NCBI RefSeq assembly: GCF_904842695.1 | Contig: NZ_CAJGWQ010000016.1 | Span: forward strand, 1 to 47,526 | Direction: 5' to 3' | Source of the DNA: Gulosibacter hominis | Lineage (GTDB): Bacteria > Actinomycetota > Actinomycetes > Actinomycetales > Microbacteriaceae | DNA: 47,526 bases | Shown: piece by piece, positions 1-7,975 of the stretch | Layout of the letters: each line of letters opens with the position of its first letter | Numbering within the stretch: the first letter of the stretch is position 1 | Made by a program: the position numbers and the translations under genes | Notes under the pieces: generated by a model | Seen by the model: only the letters and a program-made list of their open reading frames with translations | The model's database searches: none | Told to the model about the DNA's origin: nothing

Positions 1-1275
1 GTGTTCTCACCAGGAGTGAACTTGGTGCCCTCAGGAGCCTTGGTGTCCTTACCGTCCTTATCGGTGAAGGTCGGAGCGTCAATCTTGACGTCCTCACCCG
101 GCTTACCCGAACCATCCTCGTAACCAGGCTCGAAGTGATCGTTCTGGTTCGGAACCTTCGGGTTGCTGTCTTCACCGTCCGGGATGTCGTCACCGTCATC
201 ATCCGGATCCGTCACATCAGGGTCACCGTCGTTATCGGTGTCCAGCTTGAAGTTCGCGTCCGTCTTGTCTTCGCTACCGTCAGGGTAGGTCACCGTGACC
301 GGAACATCGAACTCCTCAACGGTGTCCTTGTTCAGCTTCGACTTGTCAGGGAACGTAACGGTGATCTCACCAGTGTTCTCGTCGATCGTGACGACGTAGC
401 CCTCAGGAGCAGTGAAGCCATCAGTGATCTTGAACTTCGACCCCTCAGGAGCCTTCGCGTCCTTACCGTCCTTATCGGTGAAGGTCGGCGACGACTTAGT
501 CTCCTCACCAGGAACAACCAGCTTGCCCTCGTACGCAGGCTCGAACTCTTCGTTCTGCTTGGTGTCAGGAGCGTCAGGCTGCTCAACCGTAACCGTGACG
601 TCAACGTTGTCCTTGGTGCCGTCCGGGTAAGTCACCACGACAGGAACAGTGATCTTGTCACCAGGCTTCGCATCCTCAGGGATGGTCACCGTGATCTCAC
701 CAGTGTTCTCGTCGATGGTCACACCATCAGGCGTGTTCTCACCAGGAGTGAACTTGGTGCCCTCAGGAGCCTTGGTGTCCTTACCGTCCTTATCGGTGAA
801 GGTCGGAGCGTCAATCTTGACGTCCTCACCCGGCTTACCCGAACCATCCTCGTAACCAGGCTCGAAGTGATCGTTCTGGTTCGGAACCTTCGGGTTGCTG
901 TCTTCACCGTCCGGGATGTCGTCACCGTCATCATCCGGATCCGTCACATCAGGGTCACCGTCGTTATCGGTGTCCAGCTTGAAGTTCGCGTCCGTCTTGT
1001 CTTCGCTACCGTCAGGGTAGGTCACCGTGACCGGAACATCGAACTCCTCAACGGTGTCCTTGTTCAGCTTCGACTTGTCAGGGAACGTAACGGTGATCTC
1101 ACCAGTGTTCTCGTCGATCGTGACGACGTAGCCCTCAGGAGCAGTGAAGCCATCAGTGATCTTGAACTTCGACCCCTCAGGAGCCTTCGCGTCCTTACCG
1201 TCCTTATCGGTGAAGGTCGGCGACGACTTAGTCTCCTCACCAGGAACAACCAGCTTGCCCTCGTACGCAGGCTCG
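1..1275 (-). repeat. Perfect 732-bp tandem repeat inside the surface-protein gene
   Basis: Bases 1-543 are identical to 733-1275 by line-by-line comparison, and identity stops at 544/1276. The period is 732 bp, or 244 codons, so the frame is kept. Each unit encodes two Rib/YPDG domains and one Asp-rich DxDxDG segment. Within the unit the two Rib domains also share stretches of DNA, for example around 31-80 and 447-496. One full unit (544-1275) and three quarters of a second are visible. More copies may follow to the left of the window. Confidence 0.95.
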
Positions 1276-3749
1276 TAGTTCTTGCTGTCGACGGTTTCGA
1301 GCTCAACGAAGAGGTTAGGCGTGTTGCCCGTGATCTGAATCTCAGCGCCGTCGCGGAGCTGGCTATCCTTCTTGAGCTTCAGTTCATCCTTGTTGATGTC
1401 GTCGAGGCCGGCGACCGAAACCGTGTACTTGCCCTTCGGGATGTCCTTCAGGCCAAAGTTCTGAACAACCGGGTAGTCCTTGGCTCCGCGCCAGGTTTCA
1501 CCGTTGTCGTTCGACTTGTACTCGGTTCCGTCTTCCGCGGTGAGCGTCACAACAACATCGCGCACCGACTCAGGGAGTTCGTTAGCGGTGGCGTTGTCGC
1601 CATCCGACTTGACGATGTTGCCGTCGATCTTGACACCGAAGGTCACGTGCTGCGAGTCAGCCTCAGGTGCACTCGGGTCGTCTGCTACACCGTCGTTGTC
1701 ACCGTCGGGGTCAGGTGCAACACCGTCACCATCGTCATCCTTCACAACGTTGACTTTGGCTTCAACCTTGTCGATCGTGCCGTCAGGGTAGGTCACAGTC
1801 ACAGGAACCGTGATCACATCGCCGACCTTGGCATCCGCTGGAATCGGGACGATCAATGAACCGTCTTCAGCGACCTCGACGCCGTCCTTGTCGGTCGAGA
1901 ACTTGGTGCCCTTAGGCGTGTCAACGACCTTGCCCTTGCCATTCTCGTCCTTGAAGGTCGGAGCCTTAACCGGGGCCTTAGTGCCAGGAGCGCCCTGGCC
2001 GTCTTCATACGCTGGCTCCAGCTCGTCAGCTTCCTTAGTTACCAGGACAGACCATGCTGCGACATCGTTATTACCCGATACGACAACAACGTTGTAGACG
2101 TCACCCTTCTGGGCATCCGCGGGGATGTCGAAGGTGCAGGCCGCGACCTGATCCTTGGCGTTCTTCGACTGATCGAGATCGCAGGTCTTGACGACCTTGC
2201 GGTTCTTGTCACGCCATTCGATCTTCGAGGGCAGGCTCGACAGTTCGCCGCTGAACTCCGGGGTCACCTTGGTGCCCGGAGCTGCCGGCTTGTCGGTCGC
2301 GTTGTAGTCAGCCTTGATCGACACCGGAGCATACGGCATCAGTGCGTGACGGACGTTGTAGATCGAGTTCACCGGCTTGCCGTAGCGCGGGGTGTTCAGG
2401 TCTTCCACCCTCGAGGTGACGGCCTGGTTTTCAGCCGGAACGGCGTCCGCTGGCTTGAAGTTACCACCAGCGTCGAAGCGCTGGAAGATCGGGGTGTGGA
2501 AGCCGGTGTAGCCGTTCTGGACGACACCATCCTTGTTCTCAACCCAAACGAACACGTGGTTCGGGTTGAGGAAGTCCTCACGGGTCTGGTTCTTGTCCGT
2601 GTAGTCACCGAAACGCAGCGAATAGTTACCGGACGGGTCAGTCTTGCCGTAGACCGTCTTGAGGATGTACTCGGGGTGAGCCTCGAGCATCTTCTTGGTC
2701 TCTTCGGACAACTTGTCGGGATCGTTCTTGAACTGCTCGTGCAGCTTCGCGTTCGCCGCAGCACCGTCCTTGGTGAGGGTCGAGGCGTATACGGTGTAGC
2801 CATCGGCAGCCGGGTCCTGAGTGACGGAGTCGCGCTTCGGACCAGTTGCGGGGAAGCCCCAGTCAGGGCTGCCACCGGTTTCGAGCCATACCTGGCCAGA
2901 AAGGACATTTGATTCACGAAGCTGGACAGATGCATTATTGATAGGACCCTTTGGATCCTCAACGAGCTTGTCGCCCTTGGCAGCCATCCAGCTGGTTTCG
3001 TGGTTCGGCGGAACCTCGCGCATGAATGCAGCCATCAGCTGCATGTTGCCGTCAGCTGCAACGAAGGAGCCCATCGGACCATCAACGACACCGTTGAAGG
3101 AGCCCGGAGTCCAGCCGTTGGCCTGGCGGAACATCTCAACACGGTTGCCGCGCTTGTTAGTGTACGGCTCAACCCAGATGCGGTGCTTCTGGTCGGTGCG
3201 TGCCGCCCAGGTGTGCTCGCGACCGAGCTTGTCGGTCCAGGTAATGCCCTTTTTGCCTGTACCGAACGCGAAGGTACCCTTACCGCCGTTACCGCCAACG
3301 ACATCCGGGAGGGTGTGCGTCTTCGCGCTGAAGATCGGCGAGTAGGAGCCGTCCTTGTCACGGAACTGTGCGTAGACCGTGACACCGTCCATCTTGACGT
3401 TGCCGTTGTCATACGAAGCGCCCGGGTTGCCGTTCGGGGTCGCCAGATACACGTGACCCGAGATGAGACCCTTGCCGACACCGTGTGCGTCGGTAAGGTT
3501 GGCAGCCTTGGTGACACGGCCGCTGGCGATCATGTCAGCGTCGATGATCGTGTTCTGATCAGTGGCGTTTGCCGGAGCCTTAGCCAGCTGATCGACAGCG
3601 GTCTGGGCCATCTGAGCAGCGGCAGCCTGGTCCACACCACTCGGCAGGAAGCTTGGCGTCAGCGTCGTAGCCAGCGCTAGCGCCAGCGCGGCCGATCCCA
3701 CGCGCACCGGCCGGCACTGCAGCAGCCCAGGCGATTCTTTTTTAGCCAT
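1..3749 (-). CDS. Large secreted Rib/YPDG-repeat surface protein, 3' end outside window
   Basis: Reading frame open from an ATG at 3749 to the left edge (at least 1249 codons), so the C-terminus and any LPXTG anchor are not visible. Residues 1-45 form a signal peptide: basic MAKKES start, hydrophobic Ala/Leu core, AAAA near the cleavage region. Residues 50-560 are unique beta-rich sequence. From about residue 580 there are Rib/YPDG-type domains, each with an APTFKDENGKG or SPTFTDKDGKD-like start, a DENTGEITVT strand and a VTYPDGT/S end. Between them lie Asp-rich DxDxDGD segments like thrombospondin type 3 calcium-binding repeats (about residues 670-690 and again in each repeat unit). Known members of this class are cell-wall adhesins or stalk proteins of Gram-positive bacteria, and that role is inferred here. 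The Shine-Dalgarno is weak: GAGAG lies far upstream of the ATG. Codon use matches the high-GC neighbours. Confidence 0.9.
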   Translation of the reverse strand, partial: MAKKESPGLLQCRPVRVGSAALALALATTLTPSFLPSGVDQAAAAQMAQTAVDQLAKAPANATDQNTIIDADMIASGRVTKAANLTDAHGVGKGLISGHVYLATPNGNPGASYDNGNVKMDGVTVYAQFRDKDGSYSPIFSAKTHTLPDVVGGNGGKGTFAFGTGKKGITWTDKLGREHTWAARTDQKHRIWVEPYTNKRGNRVEMFRQANGWTPGSFNGVVDGPMGSFVAADGNMQLMAAFMREVPPNHETSWMAAKGDKLVEDPKGPINNASVQLRESNVLSGQVWLETGGSPDWGFPATGPKRDSVTQDPAADGYTVYASTLTKDGAAANAKLHEQFKNDPDKLSEETKKMLEAHPEYILKTVYGKTDPSGNYSLRFGDYTDKNQTREDFLNPNHVFVWVENKDGVVQNGYTGFHTPIFQRFDAGGNFKPADAVPAENQAVTSRVEDLNTPRYGKPVNSIYNVRHALMPYAPVSIKADYNATDKPAAPGTKVTPEFSGELSSLPSKIEWRDKNRKVVKTCDLDQSKNAKDQVAACTFDIPADAQKGDVYNVVVVSGNNDVAAWSVLVTKEADELEPAYEDGQGAPGTKAPVKAPTFKDENGKGKVVDTPKGTKFSTDKDGVEVAEDGSLIVPIPADAKVGDVITVPVTVTYPDGTIDKVEAKVNVVKDDDGDGVAPDPDGDNDGVADDPSAPEADSQHVTFGVKIDGNIVKSDGDNATANELPESVRDVVVTLTAEDGTEYKSNDNGETWRGAKDYPVVQNFGLKDIPKGKYTVSVAGLDDINKDELKLKKDSQLRDGAEIQITGNTPNLFVELETVDSKNYEPAYEGKLVVPGEETKSSPTFTDKDGKDAKAPEGSKFKITDGFTAPEGYVVTIDENTGEITVTFPDKSKLNKDTVEEFDVPVTVTYPDGSEDKTDANFKLDTDNDGDPDVTDPDDDGDDIPDGEDSNPKVPNQNDHFEPGYEDGSGKPGEDVKIDAPTFTDKDGKDTKAPEGTKFTPGENTPDGVTIDENTGEITVTIPEDAKPGDKITVPVVVTYPDGTKDNVDVTVTVEQPDAPDTKQNEEFEPAYEGKLVVPGEETKSSPTFTDKDGKDAKAPEGSKFKITDGFTAPEGYVVTIDENTGEITVTFPDKSKLNKDTVEEFDVPVTVTYPDGSEDKTDANFKLDTDNDGDPDVTDPDDDGDDIPDGEDSNPKVPNQNDHFEPGYEDGSGKPGEDVKIDAPTFTDKDGKDTKAPEGTKFTPGEN

Positions 3750-4056
3750 GAGATAGAGGTTCTCTCGTTGCTTTTTCAAGGAGGGGCGAGAGCGTGCCAG
3801 TGAATCCGCAAACAGCACGACCGAACCCGAGAAGCAGCAACGCAGAGACGAACCAAACTTCCGGCTGATCATGGCCAGACTCAGAGAATACTCTCAGAAT
3901 AGATCTTAGGTGTTAGATGCGTGCCCCGCAAAGCTATGCCAGCCGCCAATTTTTCCGGTTCTCCCACCACATATTTGTGAAATGGCTACAAAGTTCCCAC
4001 GAAAAAGCAGCTGGCCTGGTATGGCCCGGCTACTAACCTGGTGGCCATCTCCCTGA
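3750..4056. other. Intergenic region upstream of the surface-protein gene
   Basis: About 300 bases without a convincing gene, lying between the surface-protein start (minus) and the open SHOCT frame (plus). It should contain both promoters. The stretch 3888-3912 is notably AT-richer than its surroundings and is a plausible minus-strand promoter region, but I see no clear -35/-10 pair. A 134-codon minus frame across 3906-4310 has unusual composition and overlaps the SHOCT gene, so I do not call it. Confidence 0.4.
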
Positions 4057-4278
4057 ACGACAGCAGGGCCCTCGCACACAAATGACCGCCAGCGGCAACC
4101 CCACCGCACCGATGAATCACCACTGTCCCGTAAACGGTTCGCGGCAGCCGCACACCACCGCGGCGGCGGCATCACCGCGTGCATCATCGGCGCGCTCTGC
4201 TTCTTTTCGTCTCCCAGCCAGCTAACGAACCCCTCACCCGAGACAACCGACCCGGCCGCCAGCTTCGTTGCCGCCCTG

Positions 4279-4617
4279 GTGCTCTCAGCCGTTCTCGTTG
4301 CCTGGGGCATCTATCTGCTGCGAGGCCAGGGCTCCACCACCAAGGCTGTGCTCGAACGCATCCGCCGCGAACGGCTCGCCAGTGATGCTTACGGCACCCC
4401 GCCTGCGCACTCTCATTTCGAGGCAGTTCCCGCCTTCAACAGCGCCAGCAACACCGATCAAACGGCAGCAGCGACGATCACCGCCGCACAAATTCAAGCG
4501 ATCTCCAACCCCGAAACCGCCAGGGCACTACAAAACCTGCAAGCCCTGCTCTACACGCGCACCATTTCACCCGAAGAGTTCCAGCGGGCAAAAAACAAGC
4601 TGCTCGGCGACAACTAA
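4279..4617 (+). CDS. Small membrane protein with C-terminal SHOCT domain
   Basis: The C-terminal 30 residues (NLQALLYTRTISPEEFQRAK) match the SHOCT pattern, a short oligomerisation-type domain common at the ends of bacterial membrane proteins. Upstream is a membrane helix (ALVLSAVLVAWGIYLL). The earliest usual start codon is GTG at 4279, but this cuts into that helix. The same frame is open back to 4057 and encodes a second convincing hydrophobic segment (GGITACIIGALCFF) and a Thr/Pro-rich loop. There is no ATG, GTG or TTG in this extension. The true protein is therefore probably a two-helix protein starting near 4060-4130 at a non-standard codon (for example CTG at 4123), or the gene carries a start-removing mutation or frameshift. 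An ATG at 4082 lies in another frame. Function is unknown. Confidence 0.65.
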   Translation: MLSAVLVAWGIYLLRGQGSTTKAVLERIRRERLASDAYGTPPAHSHFEAVPAFNSASNTDQTAAATITAAQIQAISNPETARALQNLQALLYTRTISPEEFQRAKNKLLGDN

Positions 4618-4644
4618 CCGCATACGCAGACACCCTCACTCAGT

Positions 4645-4671
4645 GCACTCAAGGCACTCAAGGCACTCATG
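4645..4671. repeat. 9-bp tandem repeat, three copies
   Basis: GCACTCAAG, GCACTCAAG, GCACTCATG in a row, 28 bases after the SHOCT stop codon. A simple microsatellite-like tract with no visible coding role. Confidence 0.85.
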
Positions 4672-4716
4672 CCCACGGTGAACCGACCCTGTCTGCCGTG
4701 CCGTGATGAGTTTTTC

Positions 4717-4770
4717 GGAAGATTTCGGCCCCAGGATTACGCTCAACGCATCCTGGGGTCAAAATCTTCC
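4717..4770. repeat. Long two-part hairpin, member of a two-copy family
   Basis: The outer stem GGAAGATTT (4717-4725) pairs with AAATCTTCC (4762-4770). The inner stem CCCCAGGAT (4729-4737) pairs with ATCCTGGGG (4750-4758), around a 12-base loop. A three-base internal loop separates the stems. No U-tract follows on either strand, so it is not a standard intrinsic terminator. A related copy lies at 27081-27134, and the flanks CAAAATCTTCC plus AATTCACG or AACTCACG are similar in both. Confidence 0.8.
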
Positions 4771-4974
4771 CCGCAATTCACGCCGGCTTTTCCACGGCCC
4801 CGCTGCCCGCGCGCGCATCAATCAAACGGTTGAGATCGAGTTCAACTCAGTTCGCGATGCCCCGCAGCGCTGTAGGTGATGAAGTTAACAACACGATCAC
4901 CCGGTGCAGCCGGCCGCATCCGGCCACAGCGCCCGAGCTTTGTCTCGGCACGAACCCGTTTGAAAGGACCCACC

Positions 4975-5424
4975 GTGAAAAAAATTTTCAACGCCGCATT
5001 CATCTATCTGATTGCCGGGCTCGCAGCGGGTGTGTTCTACCGTGAGTTCACCAAAATCAATAACTTCCCCGAAGGCCAGTTCACCCAGCTCAGCCTCGCC
5101 CACACCCACCTGCTGACGCTCGGCTTCCTCGTACTGCTGGTGGTGCTGGTGGTCGAAAAAGTCTTCACCGTCTCCCGCAGCCCGAAGCTTTTTGGCTGGT
5201 TTTTCTGGCTCTACAACGTCGGCGTTGTGATCACCTCGGCAATGCTCATCTGGCACGGCAGCCTCACCGTTTTGGGCCAGCAATCCAACGCCATGATTGC
5301 CGGCATCGCCGGGCTCGGCCACATCGCCATCTCGGCAGCCCTCATCATCTTTTTCATCGCGCTCGGCCGCGCAATCAACGCCCAAACCCCCGAGCTCACA
5401 ACCACCGAATCGACACAATCATGA
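4975..5424 (+). CDS. DUF2871 family membrane protein
   Basis: A 149-residue protein with four to five membrane helices, starting MKKIFNAAFIYLIAGLAAGV and followed by FYREFTK and AHTHLLTLGF. These are hallmarks of the DUF2871 family of small integral membrane proteins, whose function is unknown. The GTG at 4975 is chosen because GAAAGGA sits 5 bases upstream and the family begins MKK; an ATG at 4876 would add a non-family extension. The stop overlaps the next start in ATGA (5421-5424), so it is translationally coupled to the MFS exporter. The conserved His pair in AHTHLL suggests metal or heme binding, but that is inference. Confidence 0.85.
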   Translation: MKKIFNAAFIYLIAGLAAGVFYREFTKINNFPEGQFTQLSLAHTHLLTLGFLVLLVVLVVEKVFTVSRSPKLFGWFFWLYNVGVVITSAMLIWHGSLTVLGQQSNAMIAGIAGLGHIAISAALIIFFIALGRAINAQTPELTTTESTQS

Positions 5425-7064
5425 CCACCACCCACACCGCACAAGTCCCTGCCCCCACGAGCAGGGACTGGCTCGGCCTCACCGTCCTCGCGGTGGGGCT
5501 CGGCCTCATTGTGCTCGACGGCACCATCGTCGGGGTCGCCCTCCCCGCCATCATCGGCGACCTGAACCTCACCCTCACCGACGCCCAGTGGGTGAACAGC
5601 CTCTACGCCGTGCTGCTGGCGGCACTGCTGCTCTCAACCGGCAACCTCGCCGACCGCCTCGGCCGCAAACGCGTCTTCCTTGCTGGCCTGGTGGTGTTCG
5701 TCGCCGGCAGCGCATTGGCCGCTGCCTCCACCACCGCCGGCACACTCATCGCGGCCCGCGCCATCCAAGCCGTCGGCGCAGCCGGCATCATGCCAGCAAC
5801 ACTGTCGACTGTGAACGCCGTATTCCGCGGCAAATACCGGGCCGCAGCATTCGGAGTGTGGGGCGCCGTCATCTCTGGCGCGGCAGCGGTGGGCCCGCTG
5901 GCAGGCGGAGCGCTCACCCAGTGGACCACCTGGCACTGGATCTTCCTCGTGAACCTTCCCATCGGTGCGCTGGTGTTCATCGCGGCACTGTTCAGCGTGC
6001 CCGAAACCCGCGGCCAAAAAACCCGCCCCGGCGTCGACGTCGACGGCGCACTGCTCAGCGCCATCGGGTTCGGCGCCCTCGTATTCGCAATCATCGAAGG
6101 CCCGGAGCTCGGCTGGTGGCAACCAAAAACCGAACTCAACCTGTTCGGCTGGGTGTGGCCGGCGGATGCATCCATCTCGATCGTTCCCGTAGCGTTCGCC
6201 GTCGCCGCAATTGCGCTCATCCTGTTTGTGGTGTGGGAACGGCACCGTGAAAAAGTGCAGCGTGAAGCACTGCTTGATCTGGGGCTATTCACCTATTCGA
6301 CGTTCTCATGGGGCAACCTCACCGCCGCAATGGTCGCCATCGGCGAATTTGCGATCGTATTCGTGCTGCCGCTGTATCTGATTAATGCCCTCGGCCTCAG
6401 CGTTATGACCGCCGGCCTGGTGCTCGCAGCGATGGCATTCGGGGCGTTTCTCGCCGGGGCATCCGCCCGCCACCTCGCAGCCCGGTTCGGATCGCCCGGC
6501 ACCGTGCTCATCGGGCTCGGGCTCGAAGTTGCCGGCGCGCTCACACTCGCGCTGACGGTGGGCCCGAGCACTTCCGGCTGGTGTATTGCTCTGCCGCTCG
6601 TGGTGTATGGCCTCGGGCTCGGGCTCGCATCGGCACAGCTCACCGGCACCGTACTGCAAGACATTCCGGTCGCAGTTTCGGGCCAGGGATCAGCCACGCA
6701 AAGCACCGTCCGCCAAGTGGGCTCGGCGCTCGGAACCGCCTTCGCCGGCGCCGCACTGTCGATTTCCCTGGCGTTCACGCTGCCATCAGCACTCAGCGAC
6801 GCCAGATTCACCGGGCCCGCCGCCGACTCACTCGCCGACGCAACACGCGAATCGGCCGGCACGACACTGCTGCAATTGCGGGCGCAGGGCACGCACAGCA
6901 GCCTCGGCGATCACACCGACGCCGCCGTGCAGGCACTCACCAACGGTTTTGCGGATGCAACCCGCTCGGCAATTTTTATCGCCACCATATTTCTCGCCCT
7001 CGGATTCATCGGCGCCATAAAACTGCGTCGGGCATCGCGCGCCGCGTCGCCATCCAGCAACTAA
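5421..7064 (+). CDS. MFS drug/solute exporter, DHA2 (14-helix) type
   Basis: A 547-residue multi-pass protein. Near the N-terminus are the motif LDGTIVGVALPAI (typical of the DHA2/EmrB-QacA branch), the loop 2-3 motif GNLADRLGRKRVF, and motif C-like glycines (GAVISGAAAVGPLAGGAL) in helix 5. Length and hydrophobicity fit 14 membrane helices. The family exports hydrophobic drugs or metabolites by proton antiport; the substrate cannot be told from sequence. It starts in the ATGA overlap with DUF2871 and has no strong ribosome site of its own. The stop codon lies inside a 16-bp tandem repeat. No regulator gene is adjacent. Confidence 0.9.
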   Translation: MTTTHTAQVPAPTSRDWLGLTVLAVGLGLIVLDGTIVGVALPAIIGDLNLTLTDAQWVNSLYAVLLAALLLSTGNLADRLGRKRVFLAGLVVFVAGSALAAASTTAGTLIAARAIQAVGAAGIMPATLSTVNAVFRGKYRAAAFGVWGAVISGAAAVGPLAGGALTQWTTWHWIFLVNLPIGALVFIAALFSVPETRGQKTRPGVDVDGALLSAIGFGALVFAIIEGPELGWWQPKTELNLFGWVWPADASISIVPVAFAVAAIALILFVVWERHREKVQREALLDLGLFTYSTFSWGNLTAAMVAIGEFAIVFVLPLYLINALGLSVMTAGLVLAAMAFGAFLAGASARHLAARFGSPGTVLIGLGLEVAGALTLALTVGPSTSGWCIALPLVVYGLGLGLASAQLTGTVLQDIPVAVSGQGSATQSTVRQVGSALGTAFAGAALSISLAFTLPSALSDARFTGPAADSLADATRESAGTTLLQLRAQGTHSSLGDHTDAAVQALTNGFADATRSAIFIATIFLALGFIGAIKLRRASRAASPSSN

Positions 7065-7096
7065 GTCATCCACCAACTAGGTCATCCAGCAATCAG
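7051..7096. repeat. 16-bp tandem repeat spanning the MFS stop codon
   Basis: Copies begin CATCCAGCAACTAAGT (7051), CATCCACCAACTAGGT (7067) and CATCCAGCAATC (7083). The first copy includes the MFS stop codon TAA (7062-7064), so the repeat straddles the gene end and the leader of the next gene. Confidence 0.85.
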
Positions 7097-7111
7097 AAAG
7101 ACACCCAAACT

Positions 7112-7591
7112 ATGACCACAGCCGCACAAAGCAAACCAATCAGCCCGCGCATCCTGTTTCGCAGTTTCGCAATCGCCGAAGTATTCACCTGGGCGGGACT
7201 GATCACCGCACTCATTCTGCGGGCGCTCGACGTGACAAATATCGTGCCAATTGCCGGCGGCATCCACGGATTCATTTTTCTTAGCTACGCCACCTCGACC
7301 GTGTTCGTGTGGGTGAACCAAAAATGGCCCGCACGTCTCGGCATCACCGGCGTGCTGCTGGCGATCGTGCCATTTGCCACCGTGCCGTTTGAAATGTACG
7401 TCGACCGCAGGGGATTGCTCGAAGGCGGCTGGCGTTTGGCACCGGGCGGGGATGCACCGCGCGGCTTCATCGAGCACTTGCAGGCGTGGGTGCTGCGCAA
7501 TGTGTGGCTCGCGGTGCTGCTGCTGGTCGCGTTGGTGGCGGCGCTGTTTGTGACGCTGCTGTGGCTCGGCCCGCCGGTGCCGCGCAGCTAG
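7112..7591 (+). CDS. DUF3817 family membrane protein
   Basis: A 159-residue integral membrane protein with about four helices. The first half (FRSFAIAEVFTWAGLITAL, then GGIHGFIFLSYATS) fits the DUF3817/YdzA-type family, whose members have a conserved His in a second helix and unknown function. ATG at 7112 is the first start after the MFS stop 47 bases upstream. A weak AGAAAG lies about 10 bases before it. It may form an operon with DUF2871 and the MFS exporter. The C-terminal half carries a longer soluble loop (GGWRLAPGGDAP) before the last helix. Confidence 0.8.
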   Translation: MTTAAQSKPISPRILFRSFAIAEVFTWAGLITALILRALDVTNIVPIAGGIHGFIFLSYATSTVFVWVNQKWPARLGITGVLLAIVPFATVPFEMYVDRRGLLEGGWRLAPGGDAPRGFIEHLQAWVLRNVWLAVLLLVALVAALFVTLLWLGPPVPRS

Positions 7592-7630
7592 TTCGGTGCA
7601 GCTGCGTTAGAGCCGCGCTACTGCGCTGAG

Positions 7631-7679
7631 CCGTGCCGCGCGGTTCAGCCCGTGCCGCGCGGTTCAGCCCGTGCCGCGC
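7631..7679. repeat. 19-bp tandem repeat, about 2.5 copies
   Basis: The unit GTGCCGCGCGGTTCAGCCC starts at 7633, 7652 and 7671 with an exact 19-bp period. It lies just downstream of the DUF3817 gene and before the bidirectional terminator. Confidence 0.85.
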
Positions 7680-7696
7680 AACTCCGCAGAAACAAC

Positions 7697-7729
7697 AACA
7701 CCCCGGTGAGTCAAACCCACCGGGGTGTT
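7697..7729. terminator. Bidirectional intrinsic terminator
   Basis: A 12-bp perfect stem AACACCCCGGTG (7697-7708) / CACCGGGGTGTT (7718-7729) with a 9-base loop. It is followed by a T on the plus strand and by a T-rich stretch on the minus strand. Its position between the plus-strand membrane operon and the minus-strand tRNA lets it end both. Confidence 0.9.
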
Positions 7730-7733
7730 TCTG

Positions 7734-7807
<74 letters not shown>

Positions 7808-7975
7808 TTGGCCGAAATGCATCCGACCGTTAGCCGAATAACATCGGGCAACTCCGACAGCTTAGCGCATTTTGCGGCGCCGCGCGCCAACTCGACACGC
7901 CCGCACCGCGGCAGCCCCGCGGGCGGGCCCCGCACGACGCGCGCCCTCTGACCGCCCAAGACATAAACTCACCAC

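Larger units (their letters stand above)
4618..4974. other. Intergenic region with tandem repeat and hairpin
   Basis: Lies between the SHOCT gene and the DUF2871 operon. It contains a 9-bp triplicate repeat (4645-4671), a long stable hairpin (4717-4770) and the promoter region of the downstream operon. No protein-coding frame is convincing. Confidence 0.6.

Noticed and set aside
135-1859. 574-codon plus-strand frame rich in Val/Arg
   Set aside because: It is the antisense shadow of the surface-protein repeats; composition is implausible and the minus frame has clear domains and a signal peptide.
3906-4310. 134-codon minus frame upstream of the surface protein
   Set aside because: Overlaps the SHOCT frame, which has recognisable domains; no ribosome site.
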